Made by a program: the position numbers and the translations under genes
Assembly: GCA_002786065.1 (NCBI GenBank)
Contig: NHNY01000006.1
Location: forward strand, 496,001 to 560,000
Reading direction: 5' to 3'
Source of the DNA: Microcyclospora pomicola
Taxonomy: Eukaryota; Ascomycota; Dothideomycetes; Capnodiales
DNA length: 64,000 nucleotides
In this document: positions 30,761 to 42,335 of the stretch, piece after piece
How the letters are laid out: every line of letters begins with the position of its first letter
How positions within the stretch are numbered: position 1 is the stretch's first letter
The notes under the pieces: generated by a model
The model's database searches: none
What the model was told of the DNA's origin: nothing
Seen by the model: only the letters and a program-made list of their open reading frames with translations

Positions 30761-33700
30761 TCAATGCGTCCTCCGCAGCTCTTCCACCATACTCCTCAAA
30801 TCCTCCGCGCTAATGACGATTTTGAGCTCCTCAGCCAGACGGCGCGCAACATCATCTTGGACGTCAGAAGGACAGTCTAAGAACGCCTCGATCAGATCCG
30901 CATCGACGAATCGGCTAGGACCAGTATCTCCCGCATCGCGAACCGAACTCTTGAAGCCTCGGAATTTCGCAAAGGGCACATGGCCGGGACTCTTCACGAT
31001 CTCCGCCATCCGGTCTTGCATCCGGATCAGCAGGTCGACACGACGTTCGTCGATGGAAGCGTAGAGGTAGATGCTACCCTCTACCGTTGCGAGGAATGCG
31101 CGGGGGACGATGGTTGCGCCGGCTGTAGGCGTGACAGCCACTGGTTTGATGCGGTTGACCATCTCGCCGAGCAGCATCTCCGAGATGGGACGTAGTCGTT
31201 TCCGGTCTTCGGGCACAGCACTGCGCATGTCGTGCTGGAGCACGAGCAGGTTGCCTTCTGCATCAGCAGAGAGGTACAGCCCTTCACCCACGCGAGCTAC
31301 TGCGGTGCCCCAAACGGTCTCGTAATGTCGCGCGATCTCGAACAATGTGTCGGCCATACCTGCCGCACCTGATTGGTATTCGAGAAGAGATACGGACTTC
31401 ATGAGATCTGTGACAGCTATGGTGTTCTCGGTGACGCAGATGTCGATAGGCGCGGTCGCAGTCCGGTAAGATGCCTTCTTGACAAGGAACGGCGTGCTAG
31501 GGGTTTGGTACTCGAAGGAGAAGATGACGACCTGAGACCGTGTTAGTGACCATGAGATGCGATGGTGAATTACCACGAACATACCGTTTTGACAAGTGCC
31601 GCCACAATCCTGCCTTGCACCATTCCCAAGCAACGACACGCGCCCTTCAATCCAAGCTCGGTGACTAGCTTCAATTGTCTACTCTCCGTCACCTCGAATA
31701 TTAGGATCCTACCTCGAGTCTGTTTGTTGTCCTGGTCGTCCAGGAATGCAGTGCCGACCACGAATCGCTCTGATTCACCTCCCAAGCCGTCGTCAAGCTT
31801 ACACCGCATGCAACACTCGATCAACTCGTCTTCGTGCAAGTCGCTAAAGCTGTGCAACTGCTGGAATGCGATCTCGTCCACGAGCTTGAAATGGCTCTCC
31901 ACCTTCTCAACACCATTCTCAAGAGTTCGCTTGACAGTCCCAAGACCAAATGCTTTTGTGTCTGCGCTATAAGCGATTCTTCTCACCGTTTCATGGACGG
32001 GTAGTGTCTGCACATGTGTCGTCCGCTCCTCGTCAACAACAGCCAGCTTGAGCTCGTTGTTTGCAATGACCGCGATCGAGCCAGGGAAGGACGCGTTGTC
32101 AAAGGAACAGATAGATGCAGCAGCTTCTGCTGTAATGGCACTGTATACCATGCGTCCATCAGAGCCATAGATCAGCGATGGATGCTCGCAAGTCGCGAAG
32201 ACATTCTGCAATCCGTCAGAACGTGGTAGTAGAGCAAAGTTTGCTTGTTGGGTCCCGAGAATAATGCTTTTCCGCGCGGTAAAAGGCTTCTGAGGCGACT
32301 CAACCGAATACGTGACCACATTTCCGTCGGCCAGACCGACGAACAGCGTCGGAGGTCGATTTGGCAAGATGTTTGCAACCATCAATGATCGAGGTACTGC
32401 GACACTGTCCTCTTCTGCTATCAATTCTGTAGCCACCGGGGAAAGAGTCTGCAGGTCTACGTAAGTCACTCTGCTACCCTGCCAGGATCCAACAACACCC
32501 AAGTTTGGTATTGATTGGGACAGTACAATGCAGGAAACTTGTTCATCACGTCCAAGCTCTTTCTGTGCCTGAAGTCCAATGTTCTCCCCAGAAAGGTCAA
32601 GCACTATCAGCGCGGCGCCACCAAGAGACACCAGAAGCTTGTTCAGCGATTCTGATGCTGCTGTGATCGCGGCCCCTGCAGGCGGACTCCAGCTACTTAT
32701 GACTTGTGAAGAGTCTGCAATTGTCACGCGTGAGCTCGAGACTGAAAGTATGCGACCGTCGGCAAGATTCCCAGCGTAGATTGTAGCAGATGATAGATCG
32801 AGCCCGCTGAAGTTGTCTACTTCCTCGACCTCAGCATCCTCATCGAACCGGAACACTCTGCTGTGAGAGACGAAGCTGACGACAAGCGTATCCGGATTCC
32901 CGACGGGTGAACTCGAGCTCACGCTGAACACAGCAGACACAAGACCACCCATGTCGGCGATGGTACCTCGGTCTTCCAAGCCAACCCCGGAACGGACACT
33001 TCGTAGACTGCCATCTTTGTACGCGCCAGAGCCAGTCACAATCCGCGCCTGGCCGCTCGAGAATTCGTTGACAGGAGCCTCCGAGCTGCGATTGCCCATG
33101 TCCATGATCGTGAAGTCCAGAATCGGCGCAATATTGGAGAAGGTCTGCACGACCTCGATTTCATTAGCCGAATGGATCTGGATGATTTGACTATCGCCTT
33201 GATGGCTTCCGACAAAGACTCTCCCACCATCCAGGTAGACCAGTGTTGATGCTCTGGACGTCTCTCCTAGCAGATCAATCTGGTGTCCGTCATACTCATG
33301 TGTGACGTCGTTCTGATATACCATCAGCAGATATAGCTTGCCGTAGTCATCGGCCAACACATAACGCAGATCACCAACAGCGCACCATGCAACGAAGACC
33401 GTAGCTTCCTCGAGTGCTCTTGTGTCCCTGACTTCATATTTCCATTCGTCCACATATGATATTCTGGTCTCTCCCACCACCAGCAAGCCGTATATGGGCG
33501 CTGGAAGTGGTATCAAATGGCTTGCGCCCAGCTCCAGCTCCCCAATGCCATCTTTGGCTTTCTCCAATTCCGCTGACGCCGGCTCTTCGCTAGGCTTTAA
33601 CGAAGGCGTGTACTCAAGCTGTCGCACCTTTAAGCGGACCTTGTTCTGGCTGTCCTCGTACAGTAAAGCAATCTCCGGATTTGGTAGTTTTGCTCCCGCT

Positions 33701-34263
33701 CCTCGATTATACACGAAGCAGCTACTCCGCACGTAGAGCTCCGGGATGCGCACGGAAACGGGATCTCCCAACTCCCCAATCTCGCCATCGATCGCCCTTT
33801 TCTTCCCCTTCCCCTTCGACTCTTGGTAGATCGGCAGGATGTTGACCACACCCTCGTAGCATTCAAGCGAGAGGTAGCGTGATGTAGGATCGACGTGGAT
33901 CCGGTCGCCCGTCTGGCTATCTCGAGCTGCCTTCTCAGCAATGTCCACATATGCTTTTTCGGTCTTCAAAGTCCTCCGCTCGGAGTCCCAGCTCAATGTG
34001 AAGTAATGGAATCGATCCGTGCCGACGAAAAGGTGGTCGGTCGTGCTGGTGGCTGGCTTGAGTCGGTGCAGAAGAGTCACGCGGCCGTAGATGGCTTTGC
34101 TATGCCGTAGAACCAGCTGATTGGGCTGCGACTCGTCGGGGGAGTAGATTTCGAGGCGATTCGCTTTGGCTACGACCAGATCGAGGCTGTCCTCCCGGAG
34201 GAAGGAGAGCTGGATCGCGTGCCGCACGCTTGACGATCTGTGTATCGGAGCTAGGTACGCCAT
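30761..34263 (-). CDS. DNA damage-binding protein 1 (DDB1) homologue
   Basis: Two exons, 34263-31585 and 31531-30761, intron 53 bp; 1149 aa, close to the usual length of DDB1. It begins MAYLAPIHRSSSVRHAIQ and shows scattered beta-propeller blades over its whole length, with the CPSF_A region in the C-terminal third (about residues 800-1120; VAFLATVEGSIYLY-like and FRGFKSSVRDAG-like blocks). DDB1 joins the cullin Cul4 to substrate receptors in a ubiquitin ligase, acting in DNA repair and, in Neurospora-type fungi, in heterochromatin and DNA methylation. It is divergent from the Rpc37 gene over 493 bp. Relatives Rse1 and Cft1 are larger, which argues against them. Confidence 0.9.
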
Positions 34264-34756
34264 GATTTGCGTGAAGCTTTATGGTTTTCGTGGCAGTGAG
34301 GATGAGGAACCCTGGTTCAACCAAGTTACGCAGGCAGATACTCCGATACGGCAACGATATGGAACGGTGATGACCCTAGCTCTTGATGAGGTATGATGGA
34401 TGGCAAGGGCCTGCGATCCTCACACTTCCGAGCCCGGCGTATGTATTGGCGAACATCAACTTCTAGTCCAAATGCTTGATTCTTGTTGATCTGAAAGGTA
34501 TCAACATTATAAATGGATGAATGGATCGACTATGTCGTAACTGTAAGCTCATGTACCTGAGGAACATCCGCAATCGATAGCTGAAGTTCAATGACGGCAG
34601 TTCACGGACGCGGACCTGGCGCGTCGTCCAATAAATTCTCCCCACCAAAATCTCTCGTCTAGACGGTGACCATTTCAGGGACGAGCTTCTACAAACATAT
34701 CCGGTCAACGATCCTGCTCGGTGGAAGGCGGATGGATTGCGATACCATAGATCAAA
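34264..34756. other. Shared promoter of DDB1 and RPC37
   Basis: Divergent promoter region of 493 bp. No other feature seen. Confidence 0.5.
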
Positions 34757-35770
34757 ATGCCACCCTCTTCCGGGGCTGACGCGGACGATCCTGTGACCGC
34801 AGAATACGATGTCTACCTCACACCCTCACAAGCCGAGCAGATCTACCTGCTGCAATACCACAACCGGCCACGGGAACAACCCTACAACCAGCGACATAAC
34901 GCACGTCCGGTGCAACTACGCATGAAACCTCTGTCCGGTCATCTGGAAGTCGACGTCAACATAGGCACGAACCGACACTTCAACAAATACCAAGCTCTGA
35001 AGTGGGGAGATGCGCTCGAGACGGCGAAGATCACGCAGAATCCTGGAGCAACGTTTGGTCCCGCCGCAGGATTCGCAGCCACGCGTGCAAGAGGAGCGGC
35101 AGCGAGAGGCTTGGTGTTGAAGGATCGAGCTGATCGTGAGCTGGATGTTGAGAACAAGATGATGGAGGGCACGAATGAAGATGCCATGACCTTGCAGACA
35201 CTTGGTGGACAGATCGTCAAGCATGGAGATGCTGCTGAAACCGGCAAGCCACTGTACTTCATCGGTGCTTTTCGGGAGAACCAGCTACATCTTACGCATG
35301 TGGATGGCACAGTGCAGATGCGGCCGCAATTCCATCATATCGACGCTGAGGAGCAACGGGCTCGCTTGGCGGCGTCCCGTGCTGCGCTGGAGACAGAAAC
35401 TCAGCGTCCTCAAGATCCGCGGGCGTTGCTACAGCGCAACAAAAACGAGACTGAAGCAGAAAAGGGTCGGCTGGAAGACAGGAACAAGAAGATCCTGCAA
35501 ATAGCCGAGGGGGAAGATTGGTCGGCGATGGAGTATATCGATGAAGATGAAGCAGAGAGTTTCGAGGTGTTTCACAAGAGGATGTTCGTCGACGACCCCC
35601 AGTCCGTCCCCAAGCTCAAGAGCGGGATGAGTAATGACGAGTATATGGATGCAATCAGCGCTCCTCGACGTGAGAGCCCTAACCGCAGACGGAAGCGGGC
35701 TCCGAGAAGGAAAAGCGACGCAGTTGATCTCGATGGCGAGCAGGAGACCGGCGATGTGACTGCTGGATGA
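34757..35770 (+). CDS. RPC37: RNA polymerase III subunit Rpc37/RPC5 (Sin-like)
   Basis: Single exon, 337 aa. The conserved N-terminal block (about residues 15-75: AEYDVYLTPSQAEQIYLLQYHNRP, with RPVQLRMKP) is the Sin-like/Rpc5 signature, and LYFIGAFRENQLHLTHVDGTVQMRPQFHHID (about 170-200) is a second family block. It ends in a Lys/Arg-rich tail. Rpc37 pairs with Rpc53 in polymerase III, which starts and ends transcription of tRNA and 5S genes. It would act in the nucleus. It is slightly longer than the yeast protein because of the basic tail. Confidence 0.88.
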   Translation: MPPSSGADADDPVTAEYDVYLTPSQAEQIYLLQYHNRPREQPYNQRHNARPVQLRMKPLSGHLEVDVNIGTNRHFNKYQALKWGDALETAKITQNPGATFGPAAGFAATRARGAAARGLVLKDRADRELDVENKMMEGTNEDAMTLQTLGGQIVKHGDAAETGKPLYFIGAFRENQLHLTHVDGTVQMRPQFHHIDAEEQRARLAASRAALETETQRPQDPRALLQRNKNETEAEKGRLEDRNKKILQIAEGEDWSAMEYIDEDEAESFEVFHKRMFVDDPQSVPKLKSGMSNDEYMDAISAPRRESPNRRRKRAPRRKSDAVDLDGEQETGDVTAG

Positions 35771-35954
35771 GCTGATTGTGCCAGTATGCTTCCTCATGCA
35801 GCTGCTCAGATGTTCATGTCCTCAGGAATGGGTAAGGGTCTGCCGCAGCAACAGAGCTTGACAAGCCCGCCGCTGGAGTATCTGTACCAAAGCTGTTCAT
35901 AGTTGCAGCTGAATTATGCCGGTGACCATCGCATACAGCACAACATCAACGCAG
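35771..35954. other. 3' region of RPC37
   Basis: Short interval holding the 3' end of the Rpc37 transcript; nothing else seen. Confidence 0.4.
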
Positions 35955-36197
35955 CTAGTGCTTCTTCTGGGCTGCATCGCTGGGAGCCTTGGCACCTTGC
36001 ATTCGGATGCAAGCGTGCCTACCGACGTTGGTAGCCATTCTACAAATTCGATCATGCTCGAAGCAGAACTCGATGGTCTCGGGCTTCTGGTCGTGGTCGA
36101 GGTTACGCTCCCAAGATCCCTTTGCCAATCGCGTCGAATTGTTGGACCTAGCGACGTTCCCCGCCGTAGGTCCAGCAGTCGGTCTGAAGACCCGCAG
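35955..36197 (-). CDS. Partial gene: 80-codon terminal exon, unknown product
   Basis: An open stretch from a possible acceptor (ccATAG at 36198-36201) to a TAG at 35957-35955. The translation is protein-like and Cys/His-containing: TRLAKGSWERNLDHDQ, IEFCFEHDRICRM, then GRHACIRMQGAK and a Lys-rich end. It has no ATG near its start, so earlier exons should lie upstream of 36200; a 60-codon open frame (36401-36198) overlaps there but I could not place a clean splice. No family recognised. It may be a small conserved fungal protein or a broken gene. Confidence 0.4.
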   Translation of the reverse strand: MRVFRPTAGPTAGNVARSNNSTRLAKGSWERNLDHDQKPETIEFCFEHDRICRMATNVGRHACIRMQGAKAPSDAAQKKH

Positions 36198-38006
36198 CTA
36201 TGGACCGTATACACTGGACCGGAGAAATGGACTGCATAAGCTCGAAAAGATGCATCCGGTCACGCGACGCAGATGTGAAAAGTGGTAACCGCACACTGGG
36301 AGGGAATGAGCATATGGGCGTCGTAGCAGATTCCCATATACCTTGGCCCTGTCCAACTTGACATATTTCTCGAGATGCAATTTGTATACATACAGTTTCA
36401 CGTCGACTCTGCCGGGTAGAACATGCTATCCATCAAACCTGAGCATCACCACACCACTATGACAACCTTTCCACGACCTGGATGAAGTGAATGGACCAGC
36501 CACTTACCACTAGCCTAAAAAGCTAGCGCGAGTGCTTCTTCTGACCCCTCTCCTTCGACACAACAAATCATGTGCGAACAGCACAACATACATGTACCGT
36601 ACATCGTTGTCCGTTCTCGTGTCCCACCGCCATTTGATCGGATCTTGGGCTACAGTCTACCCTCTCCTACCCATCCAAAGCAAGCCCGCTCCGACAAGAA
36701 GAGCATTCGCGAGTATTGTAAGAAACACTCTGTCACTGCCAAGTGGCGTCCCGGCCAGCGAAGGCACGCGGACCATTCCCAAGCGCCGTGAGCTCTCTTG
36801 GCCGCCCCGATCCGTCTGACATGAGCATGTATTCGGCACGGAATGATGGATTCAGGTGAGGTCAGAAACGACGGAAGCACCGGATCATCGGTGTAGCAGA
36901 AACTTCCGGCGAGGCGATGAGGAGTCGTAGCTGGTACTCACGACTGTGGTAGTGGTGGTTTCGTCCCTCGGCCGCATCATGCAGCCCCGAGCATGCAGTG
37001 TACTATGCATGATCAATTATCGCCGGCGACCTTATATACATGTACCCTTGCCCTTATGCGTGTCATGACCGCCTTTTTCGCATAGTCGCTTGACCACTCT
37101 TAGTCTTGCTGCTGCTGCGGGATTATTATATACAGTGTTGGGCCCTGCTGTTGATTTTGCCTCCTTGCTTCGATCTCGAGTCTTTCTACCACTTCACCAC
37201 CTGTAATCAGGAACCTCTTCCGAGGACAGCACGCTGCACTGCATTACGACGATCAACGACAGCTACACAAAGGATCTTCAGCACGACACAGTTCTTATCC
37301 AGGCCTTCCTGATAGACCATCCTTGTGTCCGTCTACCCAGTCAACGACAACAGAGAGTACGAGATCCGTGGTCCGGTTGTCAAGATGCTACCTCTCGTCC
37401 CCATTGTGGTTCTGGCGTATGCGGCTCTCTACATCTTTACCTGATGAAATCATGAAAGCGACAATGGCTTTACATCTACGATGAAAAAATTACTCCGAAT
37501 TCTCTGAACAATGCCAGTTTCATCGACAACAAACATCACGACTGCTGAAAAGCCACCTGGAAATAATACTCTATATGCGAGAATCTGACCATGACCACCA
37601 TCCCGGCGATCTTCACCAAGCCGAGGCCGCCGCAATTTCCCCATGCGGCTTGCGGAAGCCATTGCATGTCACTAGCGGATCGACTTCATGCACACATCGA
37701 CACTCTGCCGTGTCTGCATGCTTTGAGTTCAGGTACCTGAGGCCAAGCCAGATTGAGGCGCCGAGGTTGAAATGACTCTTGCACCTATCTGGCCGAAGGA
37801 CAGTGCCGCGTCTGGATCCATTTGTCGGCCGAGATTATTTGGCTTGAGCTGGACATCACTCTCAACCCCCAATCCTCCGGCCATTGGCTTCAAAATCATG
37901 CCGTCCTTCTGGTGGTGGCAACCGACTGGGACCGAGTCTTCGATTTCGCGGATGCAAAGCTCAAGCCAACACACAGAGAATCGAGCGACACCGCTTTGAG
38001 CCCGGG
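36198..38006. other. Intergenic, possible upstream exons of the small gene
   Basis: Short frames only. A 73-codon frame at 36570-36791 (plus) and several frames at 37729-38052 are noted but not supported. Confidence 0.35.
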
Positions 38007-38222
38007 TCATCGTCTGCGCGTGAAGCTCACAGCGTTCACCATGCCAGTCCACCAGCGATCTTCAAGCTGCAAGAACTGTCTTTTAGCTTGGCAGAAGATT
38101 GTGTTGTCGCCGTCAGGGTTGCGCCGAGAGTCATGGATATGTAGCATCCACCGGATGAAGTCGATGTCGAGTGTTGTACCGCCAAAATTTAGCAAGTGTT
38201 CATAAAATCGTTCTCCAGTCAT
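38007..38222 (-). CDS. Possible small gene or remnant, unknown
   Basis: A 71-aa frame from an ATG at 38222 reads like protein (MTGERFYEHLLNFGG, DIDFIRWMLHIHDSRR, QLEDRWWTGMVNAV). A second minus-strand frame (38052-37729) overlaps its end in another phase and also looks protein-like, so the two may be one gene split by an unseen intron or a frameshift. No family recognised. Confidence 0.3.
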   Translation of the reverse strand: MTGERFYEHLLNFGGTTLDIDFIRWMLHIHDSRRNPDGDNTIFCQAKRQFLQLEDRWWTGMVNAVSFTRRR

Positions 38223-38318
38223 GGGTTTGCAAGAACCTCTCGTATAATCGTCCGTCCCAGGGAGCCACCTTAGCCAGAGATGTCGTTGTTCAAGAGTGGC
38301 AAGCCAATGAATCGTTAA

Positions 38319-39152
38319 TCATGAGCCTTCCATCATCCTCCACTCCCATTGCGTCCCTCTTAGCCTCTGCATCAGGTACTCGACCTCGACCACTTTCGTC
38401 AACGGGATGACATGCTCCTTATACATCGACACCACGGCATCCACGTTGATCTTCCGCGGCGCATCCGCATTCAGGTTCGCATCCACCCCATACGTCTCCG
38501 CCTTCAACCGTAGCCGCTCGAGCACCTTCTTCTCCACCGTGGCATTCGTGATGGCCTCATCGATGCCCGTGCGATCCGCGCTCTTGATCAAGCGCACAAA
38601 CGTCTCCGGGTCCGAGAGGAACTTGGACTCTGCGACGAACTTGCCGTAGTGGATGCGCCGCGACAGCGCCTGCAGACACGCGATGTCGCACGTCGCCGCC
38701 GACCCGTAGTTCTCCTGCGCCTCCGCGCGCTCCGCCCGCCCGGTCTGCGCGCAGCACGCCGGCAGGATCTGCTGCACGTACGCGGCTTTTAGCGTCCTGT
38801 TGACGTTGACGTCGTTGTCCCACAGCACCTTCGGGTACTTGAGCGGCGGCAGGATCAGCGGCTGCATCGCGTCCTCGAAGAACGGGTGCTCGTCGGGCGA
38901 TTGGTAGCGGCGGATCTTGGATTGTAGCTTTTCTTGCTCGCGCAGCACCCAGTCGCTGAAGCTGAGAGGGGAGGAGGAGTCGCTCTCGGCGATCGGGATG
39001 GCGCCCGGCTGGTAGATGGTCGGGTTGTAGGGGAATTGCGCGCGCTCGATGATGTGGAAGAGGACGGTGTCTTCGAGGCGGATCAGTTGGCTGCGGATGT
39101 GGTTGAGGTCGAGGGCGGTCGAGGCATCGGGGAGGTCAATGGTGGAATCCAT
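38319..39152 (-). CDS. ARO7: Chorismate mutase
   Basis: Single exon, 277 aa, the usual length of the eukaryotic AroQ type. It starts MDSTIDLPDASTALDLNHIRSQLIRLEDT and has the FHIIERAQFPYN block of Aro7, an all-helical fold. ISKRIHYGKFVAESKF-like sequence (SRRIHYGKFVAESKF, about residues 175-190) carries conserved active-site Lys and Glu, and VEVEYLMQRLRG ends the protein. It converts chorismate to prephenate for Phe and Tyr synthesis in the cytosol. The yeast enzyme is activated by Trp and inhibited by Tyr; the regulatory site is not readable by eye here. The 5' half is very GC-rich. Divergent from the Mdv1 gene over 309 bp. Confidence 0.93.
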   Translation of the reverse strand: MDSTIDLPDASTALDLNHIRSQLIRLEDTVLFHIIERAQFPYNPTIYQPGAIPIAESDSSSPLSFSDWVLREQEKLQSKIRRYQSPDEHPFFEDAMQPLILPPLKYPKVLWDNDVNVNRTLKAAYVQQILPACCAQTGRAERAEAQENYGSAATCDIACLQALSRRIHYGKFVAESKFLSDPETFVRLIKSADRTGIDEAITNATVEKKVLERLRLKAETYGVDANLNADAPRKINVDAVVSMYKEHVIPLTKVVEVEYLMQRLRGTQWEWRMMEGS

Positions 39153-39461
39153 AGTGTGTTGTTTTCGACTTGGTTCCGAGTGACGGTCGGGAAGCTCATA
39201 TATTGTCAGATAGCAGCGTTCTATCGGTTGTATATCAAGTTAAGGTAGTTGGTGGAATGCGCAATTATTTTGGTGGGGGCCCACTGACGCTATGGTCGGG
39301 TAAAGTAGCTCCAACGACATTCCGAGCTCCAAGGCTGGGGTGGTTGGACTCATACCTTAGATACACAAAGTTGGTCATTTCTTCCATCCGCCAACACATC
39401 TTCGCCAGCCCATTTGGGCCGTCATCAGCTCTCGGTCACTGCTCTCTTGAAGCCTCCAATC
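39153..39461. other. Shared promoter of chorismate mutase and MDV1 genes
   Basis: 309 bp between two divergent starts. Nothing else seen. Confidence 0.5.
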
Positions 39462-41693
39462 ATGGCGCACCGACGGGGGCGAAGCATATCGCCGCAGAAA
39501 CGGGATCCGCCTACGCAAGCTATGGCATACTCCGAGGATGATTCCATGCTTCATGTATGCGACTTGATGCATCTTTATCGTCCATCACAGAGACTAATGC
39601 GCACGATCTAGTCGCGACAACTAGAAGCATTCGGACGCACCGTCACCGCTACTGCGTCCTCCCTTATCAGCTCCAATTTCACTGGCGACAGCGGTAATGG
39701 CCCGGATCACTATCGCTCCGCCCTCAGCAGCGTGCACCGCTCGATGCGCCGACCGGCGTTTCAGCGTTCCGTCTTCTCCTTCGCCAAAGCCAACCCGCGC
39801 GAACTCATCCGTTCGAATTTCAACACGTCCGAGATCGAGCATCGCGCGTTGACCTGGCTGCCGGACGACTTGATCAAGAATGCTCCCGAGAGCGCCAGCC
39901 CGTTCAGTCTGTTCGAGGGGTTCAAGGCAAGTCTACCGGAGGAGGAGGCGGATCGCAGTGGGAAGCGGAAGAAGCACAGCCGGCGTAGCAGTCGGGGCCA
40001 GAAATTGTTGGAGGGCGCGGAAGAAGAGAAGGGTCCACCGCAATTGGTACGGCTGAGGCGCGAGAAGGGCAGGCTTGATCACCGGCTGGAGATGATGGGA
40101 GTGCGCAAGACCATGTGCTCCAGCGAGATTCGCGAGATCGATTCGAAGATCTCGAACCTGAACACGATGCGGAAGGTGGTGCTGGAACGTTTAGCCGGAT
40201 TGGAGCAAGAAGAACATGAGCTGGATGTGGAGATTGGAGAGTTGGCACTACGGTTGGACGATCTACAGGACCAGTTTGAGGATGAAGTGGCTCTGGCCAC
40301 GAAATCGCCATCACTCAAACCGGTGACAGAGCAGCAGGAACCGGAGTCAGAGGCTGTCAGCGAAGGCGACACAGCGGTGGAATTCATGTCGGAATCGATA
40401 TATCAGAAACTGCCGAAGACGAGCGAAACCCCCAAGCCAAAGCGGAAGAAGTTGCCGCGGCGAACAATCTCTATGCCAGTGCTGCACGAGCATATGGAAC
40501 CAGGATCAAATATACGAGAACTGCAAGCACATAACGATATGATTACGGCCGTTGACTTCGATGCACCATTCGGGACAATGGTGACCGCAGCGCTGGACGA
40601 TACAGTGCGGGTGTGGGATTTGAACGCAGGACGATGCATGGGTATGCTCGAAGGTCATCTTTCGAGCGTGCGGTGTCTACAAGTCGAAGACAATCTCGTG
40701 GCGACTGGAAGCATGGATGCCAGTATCAAGCTTTGGGATCTCAACCAAGCAGACTACACGCCACCTCTCGCACCGGTCGTACCTGAAGAAGGAGAGCCAG
40801 AGGGCGAAGAGCTATTCGCGCCAGCCACCACCCAAGACGAAGTAAAGCTGCAGCAATCCGCAGAATCACAAGGGAACAGCATGGCCGACTGCCACCTCTT
40901 CACACTGTCTGCCCACGTCGCTGAGATCACCGCTCTACACTTCCGCGGGACGACTCTTGTGTCTGGCTCCGCCGACAAAACACTACGACAATGGGATCTC
41001 GAGACAGGGCGTTGCGTGCAAACATTGGATGTCCTGTGGGCAGCGGCACAAGCCAGCACCGTCAACCCCAGCATCACCCCAGCCCCAGCCAACCCAGATG
41101 CAAACGGTGGCTGGTGGCGACCGACCGCTGGTCGTCTCCCCGCCGCCGAAGCAGACTTTGTCGGCACGCTCCAGGTATTCGAAACCGCGCTGGCCTGCGG
41201 TACCGCCGACGGCATGGTGCGATTGTGGGATCTGCGCTCCGGCATGGTCCACCGCAGTCTCGTCGGACACACGGGCCCCGTGACCGCCTTACAATTCGAC
41301 GACGTGTACATGGTGACGGCGAGTCTCGACCGAAGCATCCGAGTAAGTCCCCACCCCCTTCTTCACTTCTCACATCTCATCGGAACCCCCTGCTAACACC
41401 ACCCGCTCGCACAGATCTGGGATCTGCGCACCGGCACGATCCACGACGCCTACGCCTACGACAACCCCGTGACGTCCATGCAGTTCGACACGCGCCGCAT
41501 CATCGCCGCCGCCGGCGAGCCCGTCGTCAAAGTCTACGACAAGACCGACGGCCGGCAGTGGGACTGCGGCGCCGGCGCCGCTGTACCCGAGGATGCGAGC
41601 GTGAAACCCGCCGTGGTCGATCGCGTGCGCATCAAGGATGGGTACCTGGTCGAAGGACGCAAGGACGGCGTTGTGGGCGTGTGGAGCTGTTAG
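39462..41693 (+). CDS. MDV1: Mitochondrial division protein 1 (WD40, Mdv1/Caf4-like)
   Basis: Three exons, 39462-39554, 39612-41342 and 41415-41693; 700 aa. Exon 1 gives only 31 residues, ending before [11 protein letters not shown]; the 57-bp intron has a CTAAT branch-like motif. The N-terminal half binds the fission receptor Fis1 ([23 protein letters not shown], about residues 95-118) and is followed by a coiled coil (about 180-260). The C-terminal half is a WD40 propeller with [52 protein letters not shown] and [13 protein letters not shown]. It recruits the dynamin-like Dnm1 to mitochondria for fission. Confidence 0.92.
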
Positions 41694-42335
41694 TGGAAGA
41701 GGAATGGCGGGTGTCTGATGAGGTGGTCATGTTCTGTACATGTCAGGACGGCAGACTCTTGTGAAGGGGTTTTGCAGGGGGCAAGTCTAGGAGCGGACAT
41801 ACTTGCATACACGAATGTATGGCCATTCCTGTACCGTGCGAGAACCCTGTATTCTCATTGAGGAAGATGAGGGAGATGACCACGCCGACTCACTACTCTT
41901 CTCATTTGCTTCCTGTACATGACAACGACTTGACACGAAGGGGCTGTGCGAGCACATCGAGCTGCTTGGTTTCGGTGTTGCTGACTAGGTAACGTAGGAT
42001 TGTTGAATTGTTCTCGACATACATAAGTGGTATTCCGATCAATGCTTGCACATCACTCTGTCGCTCAAACCCTGGAACAGAGCTACACTCTTTGCTCCTC
42101 ACTTCTGGTGTCTATCAAGCAAGGCATATCGGAACAGACAACTTCCGACTAAACGTTCCACTAATTGGACTGACACCAAAATCACTGATTCTCCTCAACC
42201 TTCACACCAGCCTTTCATATATTACTAAGGCCTGCAGCCATCATCGTGCTTCTTTCATACGTAAAGTTGTCTTTCGCCGATCAGGTCATATGCACGAGCG
42301 GCAAATGCTTCTTTGACCCAAAACGCCAGCACATC
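41694..42335. other. Intergenic between convergent MDV1 and GMC genes
   Basis: No gene seen; only short frames. Confidence 0.5.

Noticed and set aside
36570-36791. 73-codon plus-strand frame
   Set aside because: Protein-like in part but no homologue recognised and a competing frame overlaps it.
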